From: Alcaligenes ammonioxydans | GTDB taxonomy: Bacteria > Pseudomonadota > Gammaproteobacteria > Burkholderiales > Burkholderiaceae_B | Assembly (NCBI RefSeq): GCF_019343455.1 | Contig: NZ_CP049362.1 | Coordinates: 1,984,001 to 2,048,000 of the forward strand | DNA length: 64,000 nt | Direction of reading: 5' to 3' | In this document: piece after piece, positions 15,506 to 22,235 of the stretch | Layout of the letters: each line of letters starts with the position of its first letter | How positions within the stretch are numbered: position 1 is the first letter of the stretch | Notes under the pieces: model-generated | Seen by the model: only the letters and a program-made list of their open reading frames with translations | Databases searched by the model: none | Told to the model about the DNA's origin: nothing | Program-made: the position numbers and the translations under genes

Positions 15506-15814
15506 TTAAGAAGAGACTTCGCCAACATCTTGGCGCTGTCTTTCAATATTTGTTTTTTTCCAGCAATTTAAGCTAACTTCTTCAACAATCTTGTCTAAAT
15601 CAAAATTCGTCACCACCTCGCCGCTATCAAGTCTTTTCCGAACTAAGACTTCAACTTGTGGATGGATACGTATTGCTTTCCTTATCCTTCTTTTCTCTGC
15701 CGGTTGATTAGGGTCTGGAACCCAAAAAATATATACGAGACTTGCAATTAAAGCGATTACAGCTAAAAAAACAACTATCCAAAATAATGCGTCCTGCATA
15801 GCTGCATAATTCAT
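15506..15814 (-). CDS. Membrane-anchored hypothetical protein, 102 aa
   Basis: One N-terminal membrane helix (LFWIVVFLAVIALIASLVYI) is followed by a basic cytoplasmic stretch KRRIRKAIRIHP and a helical tail. Not recognised. Its start overlaps the end of the P-loop gene by 4 bp (ATGA), so the two are translated together and are likely partners at the membrane. Confidence 0.65.
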   Translation of the reverse strand: MNYAAMQDALFWIVVFLAVIALIASLVYIFWVPDPNQPAEKRRIRKAIRIHPQVEVLVRKRLDSGEVVTNFDLDKIVEEVSLNCWKKTNIERQRQDVGEVSS

Positions 15815-16326
15815 ATTGAACCCTTTAGAGCACTATCAGGTTGGAGAACGATTCTTGTGCTTGTGTTATCAAGTACGGTATCCAGCATCTCGGGTGAGAT
15901 CGCTTGTGTGGCACAATTTGTTTTATGAAGCTGCTTGGCAAGCGCAATGCCTCGATGATCTCTTACAGCTCCCTCCCTTTCCCGCTCAGATTTATAGACT
16001 AAATTTAATTCGAAAACCTCTCCGTCCAATTGAATGCCACGCGTCCTCAATTCAGAAATATTCTGCTCCGCAATCCAGAGAGCAACGCCCTTCCACTTAC
16101 ACCAACCGATAACCTCATTCAATATTTCCTTATCGAGATGGAGGGCATGATCAATAACAATCGTTTTGGTTTTTTTTGGATCTGGCCACAGCCAGTTTTC
16201 AATGGGGTTCACCAAGGGATCGAGTAGCAAGATGCCCTCCCCGGTAAATACAGAAGCAATCAATTTAGATTTACCCACACCTGTTTTGCCCGTAATGAGA
16301 ATTACGTCATATTTAGGCTTCATCAC
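15811..16326 (-). CDS. P-loop NTPase, 171 aa, of a small membrane cassette
   Basis: The Walker A is ITGKTGVGKSK (about 11-21) and the Walker B-like strand TIVIDHA is followed by a segment IAEQNISELRTRGIQLD. The last part recalls HerA/FtsK- or Zot-like motor ATPases in which an Arg follows the sensor strand, but the protein is much shorter than those and has no membrane helix. Downstream genes encode membrane proteins. The local DNA is more AT-rich than the surrounding ICE, suggesting separate acquisition. Function unknown. Confidence 0.7.
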   Translation of the reverse strand: MMKPKYDVILITGKTGVGKSKLIASVFTGEGILLLDPLVNPIENWLWPDPKKTKTIVIDHALHLDKEILNEVIGWCKWKGVALWIAEQNISELRTRGIQLDGEVFELNLVYKSEREREGAVRDHRGIALAKQLHKTNCATQAISPEMLDTVLDNTSTRIVLQPDSALKGSI

Positions 16327-16400
16327 CTCTTCCTCTTTTTAGTGAATCGGGACCATTCCCGCGCAAGCACCCTGCTGGTACCAGGGCGCCTGCCTCCCAC

Positions 16401-16610
16401 TCAAACACTCGATTCTCTTTCCCTTTCAAGCAGATACAGAAAACGCACAATCGGAACCACAACCGCTAAGATTAACGAACACAAGGCCAAGAAAAGAAAG
16501 CCGCCATTGATTTCAATCTCAAGAACACTATTGAATACGTAACAAATCACAACTACTGTCATTGTTAACACTGACACCTGCGTAACAAGCCACGCCAACT
16601 TTACTTGCAT
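16401..16610 (-). CDS. Small two-helix membrane protein, 69 aa
   Basis: Two membrane segments (LVTQVSVLTMTVVVICYVF and GGFLFLALCSLILAVVVPI) are followed by a basic/acidic tail LLERERESSV. The ATG at 16610 has a strong GGAGG ribosome site. Not recognised. It opens the AT-richer cassette that continues with the P-loop NTPase. Confidence 0.6.
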   Translation of the reverse strand: MQVKLAWLVTQVSVLTMTVVVICYVFNSVLEIEINGGFLFLALCSLILAVVVPIVRFLYLLERERESSV

Positions 16611-16650
16611 ATTTCCTCCGTTTCTGTAGACCAGGCCACTGTTTTACTGA

Positions 16651-17088
16651 TCAAGCGGGCACATCCTCATCCAACGATGCCTCCTGATCACGGGCTGACG
16701 AAGGTCGGTTTGCTTGTTTGTAGGTGATCGACTCAATACGAGTGAGCTGCAGGGCTACATCCTCAGCAACGATCTTGATGACTTGTACCTCGGCATTCGT
16801 GGTCTCATCTTTGGCAAAGAAATCCCGCTCCTCTCCAATTACCAGTACGCGAGCTCCCTTGCGCAAGAACTGTGCACACGCCTCGGCCTTGCTGCCGTAG
16901 ATCTCGACCTCGCGCCAGAAGCCCCCAATCTGCCCAACTTCGCCGGTGGCCTGGTCCACCCCATAACGCCCAAAATACACACGCATACTGCACACACTAA
17001 ACTCTTCCCCCGAATTGTTCTTACGAGGAATACGTTTCAAGGTGGGTGAGTCGCCCAGGTTGCCCTTACCAATAAACAAGTTCTGCAT
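16651..17088 (-). CDS. ssb: Single-stranded DNA-binding protein of the ICE
   Basis: This 145-aa OB-fold SSB starts MQNLFIGKGNLGDSPTLKRI, continues FSVCSMRVYFGRYG and then GGFWREVEIYGSKAE and GARVLVIGEE. It ends in a short acidic tail EASLDEDVPA; the usual DDDIPF tip is modified. It would coat single-strand DNA during replication or transfer of the element. The ATG at 17088 follows AAGGAG. It is placed as in related ICEs, next to DUF3158 and PFL_4669 genes. Confidence 0.9.
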   Translation of the reverse strand: MQNLFIGKGNLGDSPTLKRIPRKNNSGEEFSVCSMRVYFGRYGVDQATGEVGQIGGFWREVEIYGSKAEACAQFLRKGARVLVIGEERDFFAKDETTNAEVQVIKIVAEDVALQLTRIESITYKQANRPSSARDQEASLDEDVPA

Positions 17089-17154
17089 ATCAACTCCTTT
17101 CGGTGAAAAACAAACGACTTGACCATATGGTCGGATTGCCCTGCGTTAACTGGA

Positions 17155-17649
17155 TCACGCCCTACTTCGACTCGGAATTGGCCTAGCAAAAGTGGGCACT
17201 TTGCGTTGCTGGCTCAATAACTTCAGTTCACGTACGAGCCCGCGCAATTTGAGGTGTTGCGAATTGAATTCTTGTGCCTGGGCATTGGCGTGCTCGTACC
17301 ACTGCCGCAGCACGGTCGGTAAGACTGAATATCTTGCATGCGCCTCTTCCCATGACAGATGCTTTCTTGTGCCAATCTCTCGCCAACGCAGAGCCATATA
17401 GCCATCCGCTTTACGACGGTGCTCGGCCAGATACATGGAATAGCCAGCCACTTTCTTTGTGGCAGCACAGAGAGCGACCATGTCTGCCTCAACCTGGTCA
17501 ACTTGCGTAAGATGGTGGCGCAGCGTCTGGGCGGTGCCCCTACCCGTAAAGGGCTTTGTGTCAATCACGCTCTGACACGTTTCGTTCTCCAAGGTCCCCC
17601 TTGCCCACTCAACTACATTGACACGTTGACTTCGAGTCTGCTTTGCCAT
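17155..17649 (-). CDS. DUF3158 family ICE protein
   Basis: This 164-aa basic, helical protein has features such as RWREIGTRKHLSWEE and RQWYEHANAQAQEFN that place it with the DUF3158 proteins found beside ssb in ICEs of the SPI-7/PAGI type. A basic C-terminus (RPIPSRSRA) suggests nucleic-acid contact. No enzymatic motif. Role unknown; the conserved neighbourhood suggests replication or DNA processing. Confidence 0.8.
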   Translation of the reverse strand: MAKQTRSQRVNVVEWARGTLENETCQSVIDTKPFTGRGTAQTLRHHLTQVDQVEADMVALCAATKKVAGYSMYLAEHRRKADGYMALRWREIGTRKHLSWEEAHARYSVLPTVLRQWYEHANAQAQEFNSQHLKLRGLVRELKLLSQQRKVPTFARPIPSRSRA

Positions 17650-17680
17650 TCATTTACCCTTTCTTCACAAAACCCTTTCT

Positions 17681-18799
17681 TCACACCAAATCAGAATCGG
17701 CATCCTGATACTCATCGGCTGCGCGCTTTGCTTCAGCTTCAGCCAGTTGCACACCAACTGACTGCAACAGGTTCCTTTCCTTCTCAGTCAATGTGTACCG
17801 GCGTCGAGAGTGCCGTGGTTGCAGCTTGGCGGTGAACACATCGGCAGGCACCATGCCGAATACTTCGCGCACGAACTCTACCCGCTGCTTGCCTTCTTCT
17901 GAAGCATGTTCCGTAATGAAGTCCAGTCGGGACAGCGCATTAATATCTGGCTGCATGAGCCAACGTGAAAACCTGGCGACTTCATTGAATACGCGACGGA
18001 TAAAGCGAGTCATTTCCGTGATTGAGCGGCGCATCTGCTGATCGCTTAAGAGCGTCTTGCGGCCCAGGGTCTTTTGCAAACGGATGAAGTAGTCGTAATC
18101 AACAATCAAGCGGCTGATGCTGTATCCGTAGGGAGATCGGAACCCCAGCTGCAAAGACTGCGGTTGTGCAGACTTCAGGACGGAATAACTCAACCCTCGT
18201 TGCTGCTGACTAGACAGCAAAGTCTCGGCAGCCTTGATCTCCTCTTGCAGCCGCTCATTCACTTCTTCCATGGATTGCTCATGACGCAGCAAAGACCAAT
18301 CGGCATAGGGATTGTCATTGCCCGTTAGCAGCCATAAGCTGCGCAACGAACTGGCGACACGGCGACCACCCACAATAGGTGCCACATCCGAGCCAGGCTC
18401 ACGAACTCGCCCCATAAACAACCTGAACGCTTCTTTGGTATGCAAGGTCATCAGATCGTCTTCTGAATCAACCAGTGAGCCCAGGTCATCCATAGCGAAG
18501 AACTCAGCAGGCTTAACGTCGGGATCAGACCCCTTGCGTGTGTGGAACTTGGCCTGCATACGAGCCAATTGATCTTTGCGATCTTCCAGTTCGATATACC
18601 GTTCATAAAGAGGATCATCCTCATGCATCGGACCTGCCATATACGCAGCCAGCAAAGCTTCTTCGCCGGTAATCGAATACCCATCGGTGAATGGGGAGTT
18701 CTCCTCCGTAGAGAACCCAATAAGAGACTTGGGTGCGGGAATGGCAGCGGGCTTGTCGCCGGACTTGAGTCGTGGCTGCTTATCAGTCGAAGTAGGCAT
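17681..18799 (-). CDS. PFL_4669-family integrating conjugative element protein (TIGR03761)
   Basis: This 372-aa protein is recognised by FRLFMGRVREPG, GFRSPYGYSISRLIVDYDYFIR and the long helical part RFIRRVFNEVARFSRW characteristic of this ICE family. The N-terminal 40 residues are disordered. A Lys/Arg-rich segment (HSRRRYTLTEKE) lies near the end. Its biochemical role is not established. It stands 31 bp upstream of the DUF3158 gene on the same transcript. Confidence 0.85.
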   Translation of the reverse strand: MPTSTDKQPRLKSGDKPAAIPAPKSLIGFSTEENSPFTDGYSITGEEALLAAYMAGPMHEDDPLYERYIELEDRKDQLARMQAKFHTRKGSDPDVKPAEFFAMDDLGSLVDSEDDLMTLHTKEAFRLFMGRVREPGSDVAPIVGGRRVASSLRSLWLLTGNDNPYADWSLLRHEQSMEEVNERLQEEIKAAETLLSSQQQRGLSYSVLKSAQPQSLQLGFRSPYGYSISRLIVDYDYFIRLQKTLGRKTLLSDQQMRRSITEMTRFIRRVFNEVARFSRWLMQPDINALSRLDFITEHASEEGKQRVEFVREVFGMVPADVFTAKLQPRHSRRRYTLTEKERNLLQSVGVQLAEAEAKRAADEYQDADSDLV

Positions 18800-18846
18800 A
18801 GGTAGTCACTGAGAAGAGAAAAATGAATGGGTGGTGATGGACATCA

Positions 18847-19236
18847 TCAGATCGTCGAACCCTTGAAATCTGCCAGCGGTGTTGCGTTGACAGCATCCAG
18901 AAACGGGAACGTATTGGCACGAAATCCAGGTAACATGCCGCTCAAAGGGTCTTGATTGAGGAACTCCAACAAGGCGTCACTGTTGACTGTGACCAAGGTG
19001 CGGTAATTGGGCTGAGGCATGACATTAATAAGTCCCATCGTCTCCAATCGCTCTAAGGCGCGTTGAACTTGACGACGGTTGATTTGACCTAACAATGAGT
19101 CCAAAGCCATCTTGGTAGCGGACGTCCGAACTCGGCGCTCATCTCCGTGGTCTTGTAGCAGTACATGAAGAACCAGGGCATCGCTGTATTTCTGTAGTCT
19201 ATGCAGAAGATGGATAAACAATTGTTCGTTGGTCAT
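18847..19236 (-). CDS. Winged-helix DNA-binding protein, 129 aa
   Basis: The sequence MTNEQLFIHLLHRLQ, then NRRQVQRALERLETMGLINV and a beta hairpin, reads as a winged-helix domain of the MarR/RepA type. The ATG at 19236 has AGGAG upstream; the longer frame to 19311 runs into the palindrome array. Lying just after the palindromes and beside the replication gene, it is a plausible regulator of element replication. That is inferred from position and fold. Confidence 0.65.
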   Translation of the reverse strand: MTNEQLFIHLLHRLQKYSDALVLHVLLQDHGDERRVRTSATKMALDSLLGQINRRQVQRALERLETMGLINVMPQPNYRTLVTVNSDALLEFLNQDPLSGMLPGFRANTFPFLDAVNATPLADFKGSTI

Positions 19237-19266
19237 TAATACGATCTCCTGAATGTGTTCTGTTAA

Positions 19267-19356
19267 GTGGCCCAAAACGGGCCACCTCCCACACTGTGTG
19301 CGGTGGCCCAAAATGGGCTACCTCCCAACTGTTGGGGATTAGGACAAAATGTCCTA
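19267..19356. repeat. Array of short palindromes with TTTTGGGC cores
   Basis: Two imperfect 36-bp tandem units begin GTGGCCCAAAA at 19267 and 19303. Each contains a palindrome GGCCCAAAACGGGCC or GGCCCAAAATGGGCT. They are followed by AGGAC-AAAA-TGTCCT. The - strand reads TTTTGGGC, the core shared with the direct repeats at 19899-19979. The array lies in the 148-bp non-coding gap before the 129-aa winged-helix gene, so it may be an operator. Repeats are seen; function is inferred. Confidence 0.6.
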
Positions 19357-19384
19357 CTGAATGAAGTTCTGGTCAGCCAGGTCC

Positions 19385-21025
19385 TCATGACTGCTTCCTC
19401 ATGGCTTGCACTTGCTGGCGCAACTGGGCAAAAGCCTCCTCTTTTGTCATTGGAGGCAGAGAAGTCGTTAGGTTTGTATTGAGCGCCTTGATGTGCTCTT
19501 GGACGGCGTCCTGCGCATGTCGATTTTGTTCACGCTGGCTCGCGATGCTTTGTGCATACGCCAGATGCACACGCCCCGATTCCAAGCCAACACGCAGCGA
19601 ATGCAAGTAACCAGGAGGATTTGCGATTTGCTTACCTGGATTGCGCAACTGGCCTTCCAGTTCATCCAGTAAACACTGACGATGTTCGGGTTTAGCTGTG
19701 GCCAGCACTTTCCGTACAGCCTCATGCCATTGCTTGCCAAGCACACTGGGTAGGCTGATATCAACCTCGTCGTTTTGAAAATTCAAATCATCACGACGAC
19801 AACCCGCTATCTCGGCCAGTGCCTTGGACTTATCCCCTGCAGACGCCGTGGTGATGGCGGGTCTTGTAGTTGTTTGAAGAGATATTGTTGTATTGTTGTT
19901 TCGCGGTTTGGGCAGCTTAGTTTCGCGTTTTGGGCAAGTTAGTTTTGCGGTTTGGGCATCAAGTTTCGCGGTTTGGGCAACTGGGCGAGTTGTGAGGTCG
20001 CTTGCTTTTGTGAGTTGTCCACAAGCTGCACCAGGACTGACTGAGGCCTGAGCAAAGAGACGTCCAGGATTCATACTGGCAGGGTCACGCAGCGCGTGCT
20101 GGAGGGTATCGTTTGCCCGTGCTGCGCCAGCACTATCCAAATCAAACAGCGGCCTTTGTGACTGTGTGCCAGCTCCAAATAATTTGCTTGATCGTGATGG
20201 CGCAGGCTTCTGCCCATTCACAGGGTCAGGTTTGGATGCCGATGTCAGTTTCGGTGTAGCAGCAATGGGTGGCTGATCAGTAGACTCAGACTTGAGGGGG
20301 TACTGCTCCTGACCGTGCAATAAAGGGCATAAGGCCAACAAGTTAATGCGTATGCGATTACCTGCCTCCTGGAGTAAACCCATTTGTTTCAGGCGATCAC
20401 GGGCATTGCGTTGTGTTTTACTGGTCAAGCATAGAGCGTTACGAATCGCCTGTTGAGACAGCGTAAATTCACCTTCGATGCTTCGGCTGTAAGTAAGAAC
20501 ATGCCGTTGCTGAATCAGCAGATACGATAGGTACAAGCCAGAGGCCACATTGCCCGCAATATCCGCCAATGGCCGATAGAAGCTCACGTAGCGTTTCAGC
20601 AATGGTGCGAGTTGCGCCCAGTTTGCTTTCTGATCAACAACTGAGATCCCCAGGCAAGAAGCGAGACGATCAAGGTTGATACGATAGTGGAGCTTGGCCG
20701 GTCTACCAGCCAACTTTTCCTGGATCAGCGAATGTTGAACGAGCAAGAGACGAGCGCTCTCCTGCTCTCGGGTGGTCAATCCCGTTGCTTGCGTACACTG
20801 TTTTGCCGTCAGAAAGAACCAGCCATCACGATTTTTATAGTGAACGGCAGTATGCCGAGCCCAATAGAGCGCATGCCCCAAAAACAAAGCAGCTTTGAAA
20901 TTGCCCAGCGTTTCAGCCAGGTTTGGGTAGTACTGCACAAACCCTTGGCTGGTGAGCAACTGCATAGCCTCATCAATTAGAGACGCCGTTGTTGTATCGG
21001 TGTTTAATGCGGCACCCATAGCCAT
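19385..21025 (-). CDS. STY4528-family pathogenicity-island replication protein
   Basis: This 546-aa protein carries two related winged-helix domains in its first 280 residues: one from GFVQYYPNLAETLGNF to TAKQCTQATGLT, the second from VSFYRPLADIAGNVASGLYL to SQQAIRNALCLT. A long low-complexity linker and a C-terminal helical domain follow. Members of this family are the presumed replication initiators of SPI-7-type ICEs. The linker is encoded by four iteron-like repeats (see 19899-19979). The start at 21025 lies one base after the preceding stop; ATG at 21019 is an alternative. Confidence 0.85.
   Translation of the reverse strand: MAMGAALNTDTTTASLIDEAMQLLTSQGFVQYYPNLAETLGNFKAALFLGHALYWARHTAVHYKNRDGWFFLTAKQCTQATGLTTREQESARLLLVQHSLIQEKLAGRPAKLHYRINLDRLASCLGISVVDQKANWAQLAPLLKRYVSFYRPLADIAGNVASGLYLSYLLIQQRHVLTYSRSIEGEFTLSQQAIRNALCLTSKTQRNARDRLKQMGLLQEAGNRIRINLLALCPLLHGQEQYPLKSESTDQPPIAATPKLTSASKPDPVNGQKPAPSRSSKLFGAGTQSQRPLFDLDSAGAARANDTLQHALRDPASMNPGRLFAQASVSPGAACGQLTKASDLTTRPVAQTAKLDAQTAKLTCPKRETKLPKPRNNNTTISLQTTTRPAITTASAGDKSKALAEIAGCRRDDLNFQNDEVDISLPSVLGKQWHEAVRKVLATAKPEHRQCLLDELEGQLRNPGKQIANPPGYLHSLRVGLESGRVHLAYAQSIASQREQNRHAQDAVQEHIKALNTNLTTSLPPMTKEEAFAQLRQQVQAMRKQS
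19899..19979. repeat. Four iteron-like 16-bp direct repeats, putative oriV
   Basis: Copies start at 19899, 19921, 19943 and 19964, with consensus TTTCGCGGTTTGGGCA and one substitution each in copies 2 and 3. Spacing is 22, 22 and 21 bp, two helical turns. A T-rich stretch (GATATTGTTGTATTGTTG) lies immediately on the low-coordinate side and could be the unwinding element. The repeats are inside the replication gene, but the 22-bp spacing puts copies in different reading frames, so the DNA rather than the peptide appears to be conserved. Confidence 0.65.
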
Positions 21026-21026
21026 C

Positions 21027-21623
21027 TCATCCGTATCGCTTGGAAAGAACGGGTTGTGACGACGATGAGCCTTGTTGTTTATGAACCTCCTCGAGCGAGT
21101 TGGCCAAAGAAGCGGACGCTTGGAGAATGGCATCTGCGACAACATTCAGATGCAAGCGGTATTCCGGTACACGACCTGGTCCGGACTGTTCACTTAGCAT
21201 GCCCAATGAGATCAAATCTCGTCGGCATGTCCGCTGCTGAGAGGCAGTAATCCCTGTGACCTGATGACACTGCGTCGCTGATAGTCGAAACACATAATCA
21301 TCCTCCTGGAACTCCTCAGGCTTAGCTTGAGCAACCCGTTCCAACACAGACGAAAGCCATAAGCCCGTGATGACATTGCCCGTAATGTCGACATACAGAC
21401 GATGAAAGCTGATTGGCGTTTGCCCCATCAAATTCAACAGCGCCGCCTGCGCTAGAAAGTCTTCCCTTGGCGCGTCTTTACTGTTCTGAGAGTCACCGAC
21501 ATGAGGAGACGGTAAGGCCCACTCGCCCTGAGCCTGACCGCAGTAATCACGCTCTGACGCAGGGACAGTCGCCGGATGTAACGCAGTTGTAGAAGTACTT
21601 GGCATAGTCATAATTTCGTCCAT
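21027..21623 (-). CDS. Winged-helix protein related to the STY4528 N-terminal domains
   Basis: This 198-aa protein has a single domain (ISFHRLYVDITGNVITGLWL, then FRLSATQCHQVTGITASQQ and LGMLSEQSGPGRVPEYRLHL) that repeats the pattern of both winged-helix domains in the downstream STY4528-family protein. The flanks are low-complexity. Not a named family I can cite; probably a paralogue acting with the initiator or as its regulator. It ends one base before the downstream start. Confidence 0.7.
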   Translation of the reverse strand: MDEIMTMPSTSTTALHPATVPASERDYCGQAQGEWALPSPHVGDSQNSKDAPREDFLAQAALLNLMGQTPISFHRLYVDITGNVITGLWLSSVLERVAQAKPEEFQEDDYVFRLSATQCHQVTGITASQQRTCRRDLISLGMLSEQSGPGRVPEYRLHLNVVADAILQASASLANSLEEVHKQQGSSSSQPVLSKRYG

Positions 21624-21629
21624 GTGGCT

Positions 21630-22235
21630 TTATCCTTGCAGCGGTGGCGTCGTCGGCTTTATTTCCAAACCAAGCTCATCATCTTCAGCAAACTCGACAA
21701 TGGTTTGCTGGAGTACACTGATTCGCAGCTCAGGAAACTGTTGGTGTAAGGCGTAGATTCGGTCTCGGCAGGGTTTATCAGACATCGATTGCTGAATATC
21801 GAACCAGGCTCGATGGATGGCATCACGCACAGCGACTGGAGGTAGGGCTGTACGGCCACCGGGCTCCCCTCCCGGTCTGAGCTGTGCGCGCAAGTCCCGA
21901 TACTCCTCGTGGGACAACTTGAAATACGCACACACCATCCGACGCGAAGCGCCATGAATCACGAAGTATTCGCGTAACTTGGCGTGTTCACGACGCATAT
22001 CGAGCAGATGTAGCCCCTTGCTAATGACCTGCTCAGACAGTGAAAACCACATTTCCTGTGGTGAGTTGGCCAGATTCGTGATGTCCCGAGTAGTCCGGTA
22101 ACGCAGATCATCAAGAAACTCGGGGGAGTAGCCTGCACGCAGCAGAGAGTCCATGTGCCCGCCATCGATTTGCTCAATAATGTGGGCTAGTAACATGCGC
22201 CGTAGAACAGGACATTGAATAGGAATCTTATTCAT
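21630..22235 (-). CDS. DUF2857 family ICE protein
   Basis: This 201-aa protein matches DUF2857 (STY4526-like) in its position between parB and the replication gene and in the sequences FLDDLRYRTTRDITNLA, MWFSLSEQVISKGLHLLD and FKLSHEEYRDLRAQL. The last resembles an HTH of the transcription-activator type. It probably regulates the ICE or acts in replication. Its start overlaps the parB stop by 4 bp (ATGA). Confidence 0.82.
   Translation of the reverse strand: MNKIPIQCPVLRRMLLAHIIEQIDGGHMDSLLRAGYSPEFLDDLRYRTTRDITNLANSPQEMWFSLSEQVISKGLHLLDMRREHAKLREYFVIHGASRRMVCAYFKLSHEEYRDLRAQLRPGGEPGGRTALPPVAVRDAIHRAWFDIQQSMSDKPCRDRIYALHQQFPELRISVLQQTIVEFAEDDELGLEIKPTTPPLQG

Noticed and set aside
15314-16610. 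Idea that the P-loop cassette is an inovirus (Zot plus coat proteins)
   Set aside because: The NTPase is only 171 aa with no membrane helix, and there is no replication initiator, adsorption protein or coat-like signal peptide.
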